This document shows positions 1-5,324 of a DNA stretch of 7,409 nucleotides, one piece after another. Origin of the DNA: Bog-793 sp963803025 (GTDB lineage Bacteria > Actinomycetota > Acidimicrobiia > Acidimicrobiales > Bog-793); the NCBI GenBank assembly GCA_963803025.1, contig CAWDKZ010000005.1:1-7409 (forward strand), given 5' to 3'. The position numbers and the translations under genes are program-made. The first letter of the stretch is position 1. Every line of letters starts with the position of its first letter. Under the pieces are notes generated by a model. The model made no database searches. It saw only the letters and a list, made by a program, of their open reading frames with translations, and was not told the origin of the DNA.

Positions 1-131
1 GACATCACACGCACGGCGACATAGCTCGCCACATGTCACGCAGCCTGCAGAATCACTGGTAGTCGATTCAGGCCAGCCGCCTGCGATTGTCCACTGCCAT
101 CACCGGCCTCCGAGCCGGGTAGCATGTCGAT

Positions 132-137
132 GGAGGT
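132..137 (+). promoter_or_regulatory. Ribosome binding site deciding the antitoxin start
   Basis: Perfect GGAGGT, 7 bases before the in-frame GTG at 145. It lies inside the longer version of the frame that opens at ATG 124, so it argues for the shorter protein. Confidence 0.6.
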
Positions 138-144
138 GATCGTC

Positions 145-453
145 GTGGTCGCGATCCTGCAGGACAAACGTGAAGCCATCGCCCAGCTGTGCGCCCGGCA
201 CGGGGTGGCGCGCCTCGACGTCTTCGGCTCTGCCTTGCGCGACGACTTCCGCCCAGGCGAGAGCGACGTCGACCTGCTGGTCGAGTTCGGCCCCATGGAC
301 GGCTACGCCAAAGCGGTCGCCTACTTCGACCTGCTCGACGAGCTGCACGAGCTGCTCGGCGTCGACGTCGACCTCGTCATGACCGGCGCCGTCAAGAACC
401 GCTACATCGCCCGCGACATCGAGCGCACACGGCAGTCGCTCTATGCCGCGTAG
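145..453 (+). CDS. mntA: MntA-type nucleotidyltransferase antitoxin (MNT domain)
   Basis: Small minimal nucleotidyltransferase, the antitoxin half of a MntA-HepT (type VII) toxin-antitoxin pair. Characterised family members neutralise HepT by transferring AMP to a tyrosine of the toxin. From the start chosen here it is 102 residues. The signature GS (residues 28-29) is followed after 11 residues by D41-V-D43 in the run SDVDLLVEF, and a third carboxylate sits in VDVDLV (D74/D76); these are the expected Mg-NTP ligands. The frame is also open from ATG 124 (109 residues). I prefer GTG 145 because a perfect GGAGGT at 132-137 lies 7 bases upstream of it, and because family members normally begin a few residues before the helix preceding the GS motif. 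ATG 124 has only a weak purine-rich leader. The 3' end overlaps the toxin gene by 11 bases, implying coupled translation. The family call is firm; activity is inferred. Confidence 0.88.
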   Translation: MVAILQDKREAIAQLCARHGVARLDVFGSALRDDFRPGESDVDLLVEFGPMDGYAKAVAYFDLLDELHELLGVDVDLVMTGAVKNRYIARDIERTRQSLYAA

Positions 454-796
454 CGCAGCCGCCTACCTCGCCGACATCGTTGACGCCTGCGACGCGATCG
501 ACGAGGTGCTCGCCGGTGTCGACCTGGCGGCGTACAGCCAGCGGCGCCCGATCCGCTCCGCCGTTGAGCGCGAGTTCACAGTGATCGGTGAGGCCGTCGC
601 CGCCCTCGGCCAACGTGACCCGGCGCTCGCCGCCGGCATCTCGCACGCGCGCCTCATCGTCGGCTTCCGCAACCGGCTCGTGCACGAGTACGCGCAGATC
701 GACGACGAAGCCATCTACTCAATCGCTCGGCACGACGTGCCGGTTCTGCGCGCGGAGTGCGAGGCCCTGCTCGGGCAGGCGGAGGATGCAGACTAA
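443..796 (+). CDS. hepT: HepT-type HEPN RNase toxin (DUF86)
   Basis: Toxin partner of the upstream nucleotidyltransferase. HepT proteins are all-helical HEPN-fold ribonucleases; characterised ones act on RNA, including tRNA 3' ends, and are silenced by AMPylation. The protein is 117 residues, normal for the family. The active-site motif R-x4-H-x-Y is intact as R76-N-R-L-V-H81-E-Y83 near the C-terminal half. Y83 is the equivalent of the tyrosine AMPylated by MntA in the studied Shewanella pair. The conserved helix EREFTVIGEAV (residues 42-52) and the following SHARLIVGFRN segment are also typical. The ATG at 443 sits 11 bases inside the antitoxin gene (stop 451-453), the usual antitoxin-first order with coupling. 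Nothing suggests inactivation. Family identity is strong; the target RNA is unknown. Confidence 0.9.
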   Translation: MPRSAAAYLADIVDACDAIDEVLAGVDLAAYSQRRPIRSAVEREFTVIGEAVAALGQRDPALAAGISHARLIVGFRNRLVHEYAQIDDEAIYSIARHDVPVLRAECEALLGQAEDAD

Positions 797-870
797 CGAG
801 CACATCGAGCAGATGCCGCCCAGGCGGCACAGCTCATGCGCACCACGTTAGAACTACGCATGGGGGTCCG

Positions 871-1350
871 TTGGAACTGACGGTGCGTGCCTTTCGGGCG
901 GCAGACCTTGAACCCGTGCAGGAGCTGATCCACACGACGATCGACGCCAGCTACACCAGCGTCTATCCACCCCGCGCCGTACGCTTCTTCAAGGACTACC
1001 ACACGCCTGATCGCATTCTGGAGCGCCAGGCCACAGGCGAGGTCGTGGTCGCGGAGCGCGACGGTGATCTGGTCGCCACCGGGGCAATCGTCGCCGACCA
1101 CGTCGTCGCGGTGTTTGTCCATCCGCGGTATCAGCGCCGTGGCATCGGCGGAGGGGTGATGGACGCCCTCGAAGGCGCCGCTCGCGCCGCCGGACGACCG
1201 AGCGTGCACCTTGACGTGTCGCTGCCCTCCGAGGGCTTCTATCGCAGCCGCGGCTATCGGCTGCTGGAGAGCTGCTGGATCGACGTTGGCGACGACGAAC
1301 GGCTGGTCTACTGGACGGCGGAGAAGAGCCTTGGTGTCGGCGAGGTCTGA
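871..1350 (+). CDS. GNAT-family N-acetyltransferase
   Basis: Predicted acetyl-CoA-dependent N-acetyltransferase of 159 residues, a single GNAT domain. The N-terminus LTVRAFRAADLEPVQELI is the usual first strand and helix. Motif A is seen in AVFVHPRYQRRGIGGGVMDAL, with the pyrophosphate-binding Q88-R-R-G91-I-G93. Motif B is in EGFYRSRGYRLLES, the common GFY..RGY element near the C-terminus. The frame is open upstream to an ATG at 757, but that extension lies inside the toxin gene and does not look like protein. The TTG at 871 starts exactly where GNAT domains start and has a GGGGG at 862-866, so I chose it; GTG 883 is an alternative. It follows the toxin gene by 74 bases in the same direction and could be read with it. 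The substrate cannot be told; this group includes many small-molecule and protein N-acetyltransferases. Confidence 0.82.
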   Translation: MELTVRAFRAADLEPVQELIHTTIDASYTSVYPPRAVRFFKDYHTPDRILERQATGEVVVAERDGDLVATGAIVADHVVAVFVHPRYQRRGIGGGVMDALEGAARAAGRPSVHLDVSLPSEGFYRSRGYRLLESCWIDVGDDERLVYWTAEKSLGVGEV

Positions 1351-1730
1351 CGAACATCCAAGACGCCAAGTCGAGCTGCGCCGTCGCATTTCCGGCGGGC
1401 TCGATCTGGGCCGGTGGCGGCTACGGGAACTTTACGATGAGCCCGGGGGACGCTGAGATCGCCTTGACGCTCACCCGCGATGTCGGCAGGACGTCGGCAT
1501 TCGGCAGCGCCATCAACGACGTGAGCGCCGAGTCCGTCGCGGCAAGCAAGAGGTACCCGACCGAGACGGCCTACTGCGTGACGATCACGCTCGACGGGCG
1601 ATGATGACCGTGCGATCCGCTCGGTCTTCCGGTCATCGAGCGCCGGTAACCGCTGGACCGCATCGTCGAGGCCTGCGGACATGTCGAGACGAGGCGGAAG
1701 ATCGGCGACGTCGTGATCGTCGTCAATCAC
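1350..1730 (+). pseudogene. Decayed gene of unknown family, interrupted by in-frame stops
   Basis: The region has no intact gene, but one frame (codons at positions divisible by 3) still looks like protein. From 1350 to 1601, 74 of 84 codons end in G or C by hand count, far above the other two frames. The translation is well mixed (for example AVAFPAGSIWAGGGYGNFTM and RYPTETAYCVTITLDGR). It then meets TGA TGA at 1602-1607, continues in the same frame as DPLGLPVIERR, meets TAA at 1647-1649, and resumes as PLDRIVEACGHVETRRKIGD up to about 1730. No good start is visible: CTG 1347 overlaps the stop of the acetyltransferase gene, and ATG 1437 would give only 55 residues (1437-1604). The alternating strands ending in a helix recall small bacterial PH-like beta proteins, but I do not recognise the family. 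A short real gene at 1437-1604 is the alternative reading. Confidence 0.45.
1603..1637. repeat. Inverted repeat, 8-bp arms
   Basis: GATGACCG at 1603-1610 and CGGTCATC at 1630-1637 are perfect reverse complements around a 19-base loop that can itself pair in part. The repeat sits at the first stops of the decayed gene and about 100 bases beyond the end of the converging reductase gene. It could be a bidirectional terminator-like hairpin, but there is no T-run on either strand, so this is only a structural observation. Confidence 0.35.
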
Positions 1731-1735
1731 GCGAG

Positions 1736-2788
1736 CTACGACTCACCCGAGCTCCCTCGCGCCCCGATGAGCCCTAGCCGCACCAGGCTCTCCGCCGTCG
1801 CCAGGATCCCCTCCTCGTTCGACCGCGGCTCCCAGCCAAGCACCCGCCGGGCCTTCTCGTTGCTGGCCCCGCGCACCTTGCCCAGGTCGGACAGGATCTC
1901 CCGCGCCTCCGGGTTGACCAGGGCGAGCGCCCGCACCAGGAAGTCCGGCACTTCCCTGGTCGGCACGCGCGCGGCCTCAGGACCCAAGTGCGCCCGCAGC
2001 AGGTCGCAGACGTCCTTGATCGACACCGGGCCGTTCGCCACGGCCAGGAACCGTTCGCCCCTGGCGGCGGGGTCGGTCATGGCGCGCAGGTGCAGGTCGG
2101 CCACGTCGCGTACGTCGACGACGTTGAAGTACAGGCGCGGTGCGCCCGGCATCGAGCCGTCGAGCGCCTCCTTGACGAGTCGGATCGAGCTCGACAGGTC
2201 GGGGCCGAGCACGGGCCCGACCACGCCGACCGGGTTGACCACCGCGAGCTCCAGCGCGCCGCCCTCGCCGGCGATGAAGTCCCAGGCGGCACGCTCGGCC
2301 AGCGTCTTCGACTTCACGTAGGGGCTCGCGGCGTCGTCGAGCTCGGTCCAGTCCTCCTCGGTGAAGGGCCGCTCGGTCGGCTTGTGGCCGTGACCGATGG
2401 CGGCAAACGACGAGGTCAGCACCACGCGTGCAGCGCCGGCGTCGCGCGCCGCCCGCAACACGCGCAGGGCGCCCTGGCGCGCCGGCACGATCAGCTCGAA
2501 CTGGTTGCGCGGCTGGCTCGTCGGGAACGGCGAGGCGACGTGCAGCACGTAGCGGCAGCCGGCCACGGCCTCGGGCCAGCCGGCGTCGGCCAGCAGGTCG
2601 GCCTCGACGACCTCGAGCGCCTCGCCCGGTTCGGCGCCGCCCTCCTTGAGCATGGCGCGCACGCCGGCCTCGCGGTCGAGCGAGCGCACCGTCGTGCGCA
2701 CGCGGTAGCCCGCCTCGAGCAGCCGCAGGACGCAGTGCGCGCCGATGAACCCTGAACCGCCGGTCACCAGCACCAGGTCGTCGCTCAC
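1736..2788 (-). CDS. NAD(P)-dependent extended short-chain dehydrogenase, dihydroflavonol-4-reductase-like
   Basis: Predicted NAD(P)H-dependent reductase of 350 residues, the usual size for the extended SDR (DFR/cinnamoyl-CoA reductase-like) group, which reduces aldehydes or ketones in the cytoplasm. The N-terminal Rossmann motif TGGSGFIG is at residues 9-16. The following strand ends in R31-T-T-V-R35-S, where basic residues favour NADP. The catalytic set is visible: serine in the TSS run (125-127) and Y157-V-K-S-K161 (YxxxK). The segment NPVGVVGPVLGPDLSSSI is characteristic of the DFR-like group, and the C-terminal half is the substrate domain. The start is GTG at 2788, backed by a perfect GAGGAGG (2793-2799, minus strand) 4 bases upstream. 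It lies downstream of another oxidoreductase on the same strand, 128 bases apart, and converges on the decayed gene. Substrate unknown; such genes are often loosely named epimerases. Confidence 0.9.
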   Translation of the reverse strand: MSDDLVLVTGGSGFIGAHCVLRLLEAGYRVRTTVRSLDREAGVRAMLKEGGAEPGEALEVVEADLLADAGWPEAVAGCRYVLHVASPFPTSQPRNQFELIVPARQGALRVLRAARDAGAARVVLTSSFAAIGHGHKPTERPFTEEDWTELDDAASPYVKSKTLAERAAWDFIAGEGGALELAVVNPVGVVGPVLGPDLSSSIRLVKEALDGSMPGAPRLYFNVVDVRDVADLHLRAMTDPAARGERFLAVANGPVSIKDVCDLLRAHLGPEAARVPTREVPDFLVRALALVNPEAREILSDLGKVRGASNEKARRVLGWEPRSNEEGILATAESLVRLGLIGARGSSGES

Positions 2789-2792
2789 CGTT

Positions 2793-2799
2793 CCTCCTC
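2793..2799 (-). promoter_or_regulatory. Ribosome binding site of the SDR gene
   Basis: GAGGAGG read on the minus strand, 4 bases before the GTG start at 2786-2788. It fixes the non-ATG start of the reductase. Confidence 0.65.
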
Positions 2800-2826
2800 G
2801 CGCTTCGACGGTGGTCGCATGCGTTC

Positions 2827-2832
2827 ACCATA
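2827..2832 (-). promoter_or_regulatory. Possible -10 element for the SDR gene
   Basis: TATGGT on the minus strand, about 38 bases before the GTG start, in an otherwise very GC-rich 128-base gap. No convincing -35 is seen at the right distance, so the reductase may be transcribed on its own or with the upstream oxidoreductase. Weak evidence. Confidence 0.22.
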
Positions 2833-2916
2833 CCGCCGCCCGAACGCCACCCGCCGCAGTCGCGGGCGCGCCGGTCTCGACGCGCCCCGCCCTCAAAAAC
2901 GGCCGGGGGCGAAACG

Positions 2917-3912
2917 CTAGTCCCCCGCGACCGCGACGACGACCTTTCCGCGGGCACGACCGTCGTGAACGTAGCGGATGGCCTCGGGGGCCTGGGCAAG
3001 TCGGAACGTGCGGTCGATGACCGGCGTGACCTTGCCGGACTCGATGAGCTCCCGCAAGACGTCGAGGTCCCTCGCGTGCACGTCCGCGGTGAGCGACCGC
3101 AGCGTCTGGCTCACGACGAGCGACACCACTGGCGCCCGCAGGATCTGCCGGCCGAAGCCGCCCGACCACTTGTTCCCGCCTTCCCCGCCGACGATGACGA
3201 GGGTCCCGCTGGGGGCGAGGGCGCGACGCAGGACCAACAGCGGCCGCCGGCCGGCGTTGTCGAGGATGAGGTCGAAGCGCCGTGCCCCGTCCGCGAAGTT
3301 CTCGCGCGTGTAGTCGATCACGTGATCCGCGCCGATCGACCGGACCAGGTCCACCTTGGTCGGGCCGCACACGCCGGTCACTTCGGCGCCGAACGTCCTG
3401 GCGAGCTGCACCGCGAACGTCCCCACACCTCCCCCCGCGCCAACGACGAGCACCTTCTGCCCCGGCCGCACCCGTCCCTTGTCGCGCAGGCCCTGCAGGG
3501 CGGTGACGCCCGAGACGGGAACGGCCGCCGCCTGCTCGAAGGTGAGGTTGGCCGGTTTGGGCGCCAGGCGGTCCGCCGGAACGCACGCATACTCCGCGAA
3601 GGAGCCGTCGCCGCTGTGGCCGCAGGCGCCGAAGACTTCGTCGCCCGGCCGCACGTGCGTCACGTTCTTGCCGACCGCCTCGACGCGCCCCGCGACGTCC
3701 ATGCCCGGTACGCGCCTCCTGGGGGCGCGCAGTCCCAGTCCCATGAGGCGCACAAGGTAGGGCAGGCCGGCCGTCAGATGCCACACGCCGGGATCGACGC
3801 CGGCCGCCTGCACGCGCACGAGCACGCCGCCGTCGCCGACCACGGGCTTGTCGATGTCGTGCAGTTGCAGGACGTTCGGTGAGCCGTACGCTGCCTGCAC
3901 GATCGCTTTCAT
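2917..3912 (-). CDS. Zinc-independent medium-chain dehydrogenase (NADPH:quinone reductase-like)
   Basis: Predicted NAD(P)H-dependent oxidoreductase of the MDR superfamily, 331 residues, the normal length for quinone-oxidoreductase/RTN4IP1-like members that reduce quinones or activated carbonyls. The N-terminal GroES-like domain carries VPGMDVAGRVEAVG (68-81), the VRPGDEVFG loop (87-95) and SFAEYACVPADRLAPKP (104-120). The nucleotide-binding domain carries the Rossmann turn V-G-A-G-G-G-V-G (157-164) followed by TFAVQLARTFGAEVTGV. The later DYTRENF and FDLILDNAG segments are typical of this subgroup. The cysteine cluster of the structural zinc site of alcohol dehydrogenases is absent, which supports a zinc-free enzyme. 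The start is ATG at 3910-3912 with GGGAGA (3918-3923) 5 bases upstream. It is divergent from the DUF1801 gene and precedes the SDR gene on the same strand. Substrate unknown. Confidence 0.92.
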   Translation of the reverse strand: MKAIVQAAYGSPNVLQLHDIDKPVVGDGGVLVRVQAAGVDPGVWHLTAGLPYLVRLMGLGLRAPRRRVPGMDVAGRVEAVGKNVTHVRPGDEVFGACGHSGDGSFAEYACVPADRLAPKPANLTFEQAAAVPVSGVTALQGLRDKGRVRPGQKVLVVGAGGGVGTFAVQLARTFGAEVTGVCGPTKVDLVRSIGADHVIDYTRENFADGARRFDLILDNAGRRPLLVLRRALAPSGTLVIVGGEGGNKWSGGFGRQILRAPVVSLVVSQTLRSLTADVHARDLDVLRELIESGKVTPVIDRTFRLAQAPEAIRYVHDGRARGKVVVAVAGD

Positions 3913-4096
3913 CGCCGTCTCCCGATCGGGTCGTGGTACGTGAGAGACATGGTAGGCCCTTCAGCGCGCGCACGGAAGAAGTCCCGGGCGGCGATGACCC
4001 GCGGCGGACCGCGCAAGTGGCGCCGGTCGCCCGCCGATGCTGAGAAGCTGCGTCCGCTCTTCGGAGAGAGGCTCGCAACGTAAGCAAGCCGATGCG

Positions 4097-4125
4097 TTCC
4101 GGGTACGCGGCAAGCGGGGTATCTG
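4097..4125 (+). promoter_or_regulatory. Weak promoter-like pair before the DUF1801 gene
   Basis: TTCCGG (4097-4102) and TATCTG (4120-4125) are separated by 17 bases and end about 37 bases before the chosen ATG. The spacing is right but both boxes are imperfect, so this is a guess based on position and sequence. Confidence 0.22.
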
Positions 4126-4149
4126 AGGTGAAACGGCGAGCCCGGCACC

Positions 4150-4155
4150 GGAGGT
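4150..4155 (+). promoter_or_regulatory. Ribosome binding site deciding the DUF1801 start
   Basis: Perfect GGAGGT, 7 bases before ATG 4163. The upstream GTG at 4154 overlaps this element and so is unlikely to be the start. Confidence 0.65.
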
Positions 4156-4162
4156 GCGCATC

Positions 4163-4546
4163 ATGCCGATGCGATCGACCGCCCGCTCGATCGACGAGTA
4201 CATCGCGGAGTTCCCGCCGGAGACGCGGAGGGTGCTGCAGCAGACGCGGGAGCTGATCGCGGCGGAGGCGCCCGACGCGACCGAGACGATCAGCTACGCC
4301 ATCCCCACGTTCGACCTGAACGGCACCCATCTCGTCCACTTCGCCGGATACCAAAGACACCTCGGCTTCTACCCGACGGGGAGCGGCATCGCCACCTTCA
4401 AGAACGAGCTCGCGCCCTACAAGAGCGCCAAGGGCTCGGTGCAGTTCCCGCTCGGCCGGCCGCTGCCCGTAGACCTGATCCGCCGGATGGTCGCGTTCCG
4501 GGTCGAAGAGGTCACGACCCGTGACCGGCTACGTAGAAGGGCGTAG
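4163..4546 (+). CDS. DUF1801 family protein (YdhG-like)
   Basis: Small single-domain protein of 127 residues belonging to the DUF1801/YdhG-like family, whose biochemical role is not established. Family landmarks appear in order: SIDEYIAEFPPETRRVLQ (9-26), APDATETISYAIPTFDLNG (36-54), LVHFAGYQRHLGFYPTGSGI (57-76), ELAPYKSAKGSVQFPLGRPLP (82-102) and a final helix RRMVAFRVEEV. The frame can be read from GTG 4154, but that codon overlaps the ribosome site; ATG 4163, 7 bases after GGAGGT, is preferred and ATG 4169 is a further option. The protein is complete, with no signal peptide or membrane segment. It is divergent from the MDR gene and followed in the same direction by a methyltransferase gene, with which it might be co-transcribed. 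The family assignment is strong; no function can be assigned. Confidence 0.9.
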   Translation: MPMRSTARSIDEYIAEFPPETRRVLQQTRELIAAEAPDATETISYAIPTFDLNGTHLVHFAGYQRHLGFYPTGSGIATFKNELAPYKSAKGSVQFPLGRPLPVDLIRRMVAFRVEEVTTRDRLRRRA

Positions 4547-4581
4547 TCTGACGCCGACCTCACGCGACTCCCTGCGATCGA

Positions 4582-5181
4582 GTGGCGCAGCGGGACGCGC
4601 GGGGCGACCGGTGGGCGGCGATCGGGGGTTCGGCGTTGGCGAACACGAGGATCGGGCGGCTGATCATGCGCCTCCTCGCGGCCATCATGGAGAGCCGCCT
4701 GCGCTACCGCTTCTTCGGACCGGAGCAGGTCCTGCGAGGCGCCGGCATCCGCCCCGGTCAGGCGGTCCTCGAGATCGGTTGCGGCACGGGCTTCTTCACC
4801 TTGCCCGCCGCGCGCCTTCTCGATGGGCAGGGATCGCTCGTGGCGCTCGACCGGCTGCCGCTGTCGGTCGAGGCGGTCGCCGCCAAGGTGCGCGCGGCCG
4901 GCCTTACCAACGTGCGCGTGGTCGTCGGCGACGCGCTCGATACAGGGCTCGGGACCGAGAGCCTCGACGCGGTCCTGATCTTCGGCGTGATCCCCGCGCC
5001 CATGCTGCCCATGGACAGACTCCTGCGCGAGATGCACCGCATCCTGAAGCCCGGCGGGACGATGGCCGTGTGGCCCCCGAGCTGGGTGCACCGTTCGATC
5101 CGCCGCTCCGGGCTCTTCGCCTACTCCGGAACGCGCCATGGCGTGATGAACTACCTGCGGGCCGGCGCCGACCCGGCGTGA
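4582..5181 (+). CDS. Class I SAM-dependent methyltransferase
   Basis: Predicted S-adenosylmethionine-dependent methyltransferase with a single Rossmann-like domain. Motif I is VLEIGCGTGFF (62-72). The acidic residue ending strand 2 is D90 in LVALD. Motif II-like VVVGDALDTGL is at 113-123, and LKPGGTMAVWPP (155-166) is the usual post-motif strand. The segment before the domain, IMRLLAAIMESRLRYRFFGPEQVLRGAGI, is shared by a group of small UbiE/Methyltransf_11-like proteins. GTG 4582 gives 199 residues but has no visible ribosome site. An in-frame TTG at 4636 (181 residues) is preceded at 7 bases by GGGGG (4624-4628) and starts at MANTRIGRLI, which looks more natural, so the true start may be 4636. 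The gene follows DUF1801 on the same strand. The substrate is unknown; no lipid- or RNA-specific domain is present. Confidence 0.85.
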   Translation: MAQRDARGDRWAAIGGSALANTRIGRLIMRLLAAIMESRLRYRFFGPEQVLRGAGIRPGQAVLEIGCGTGFFTLPAARLLDGQGSLVALDRLPLSVEAVAAKVRAAGLTNVRVVVGDALDTGLGTESLDAVLIFGVIPAPMLPMDRLLREMHRILKPGGTMAVWPPSWVHRSIRRSGLFAYSGTRHGVMNYLRAGADPA

Positions 5182-5219
5182 CGGGGCGAGTCGGCGAACA
5201 ACCGGGGAGGCTACGGTGA

Positions 5220-5245
5220 TGGACAAACGGGTGAGGTGGTAGGCT
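5220..5245 (+). promoter_or_regulatory. Possible promoter for the S9 peptidase gene
   Basis: In the 143-base gap after the methyltransferase gene, TAGGCT (5240-5245), a common -10 form in high-GC Gram-positives, is preceded by TGGACA (5220-5225). The spacer is only 14 bases, shorter than the ideal 17, so either the -35 is elsewhere or the match is chance. Confidence 0.2.
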
Positions 5246-5324
5246 CCAGGGAATCCGTAGCACAGAGATCACGGCCGCTGATTCTGCGAGGCGAGCGGCC
5301 GCAACCACGACCACCGAGGTCACC

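Larger units (their letters stand above)
3913..4162. other. Divergent intergenic region
   Basis: This gap of about 250 bases separates the minus-strand MDR gene from the plus-strand DUF1801 gene and should hold promoters for both. Short open frames cross it on the minus strand, but their translations are Arg/Pro/Ser-rich and match nothing I know, so I do not call a gene. The only structure I can point to is the weak promoter-like pair noted at 4097-4125. Confidence 0.5.

Noticed and set aside
103..118. Small inverted repeat CCGGC/GCCGG before the antitoxin gene as an operator
   Set aside because: Only 5-bp arms in GC-rich DNA, which is expected by chance, and no adjoining promoter could be defined.
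757..870. N-terminal extension of the acetyltransferase to ATG 757
   Set aside because: It runs inside the toxin gene and encodes a Gly/Arg/Ser/His-rich stretch unlike a GNAT N-terminus. TTG 871 fits the domain boundary.
1308..1730. 140-codon open frame on the minus strand in the gap after the acetyltransferase
   Set aside because: The third-position bias points to the plus strand here. The minus-strand translation is Arg/Asp/Pro-rich and looks like the antisense of the decayed gene.
1988..2755. 255-codon open frame on the plus strand, antisense to the SDR gene
   Set aside because: Antisense shadow with no recognisable motif.
2880..2916. Possible terminator after the MDR gene
   Set aside because: A short T-run (TTTTT on the minus strand) is present, but it does not follow a stable stem; the only pairing arms, CGCCCC and GGGGCG, flank it instead.
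1977..2999. 340-codon open frame on the minus strand over the SDR gene
   Set aside because: Arg/Gly/Ala-rich shadow of the SDR gene, which has a good ribosome site and all catalytic motifs in its own frame.
2825..4360. 511-codon open frame on the minus strand
   Set aside because: It overlaps the clearly real MDR gene in another frame. Its translation is dominated by Arg, Gly and Ala, as expected for a shadow frame in high-GC DNA.
4417..5226. 269-codon open frame on the minus strand across the methyltransferase
   Set aside because: Antisense shadow; His/Arg/Asp-rich with no family signature, while the plus strand shows clear SAM-binding motifs.
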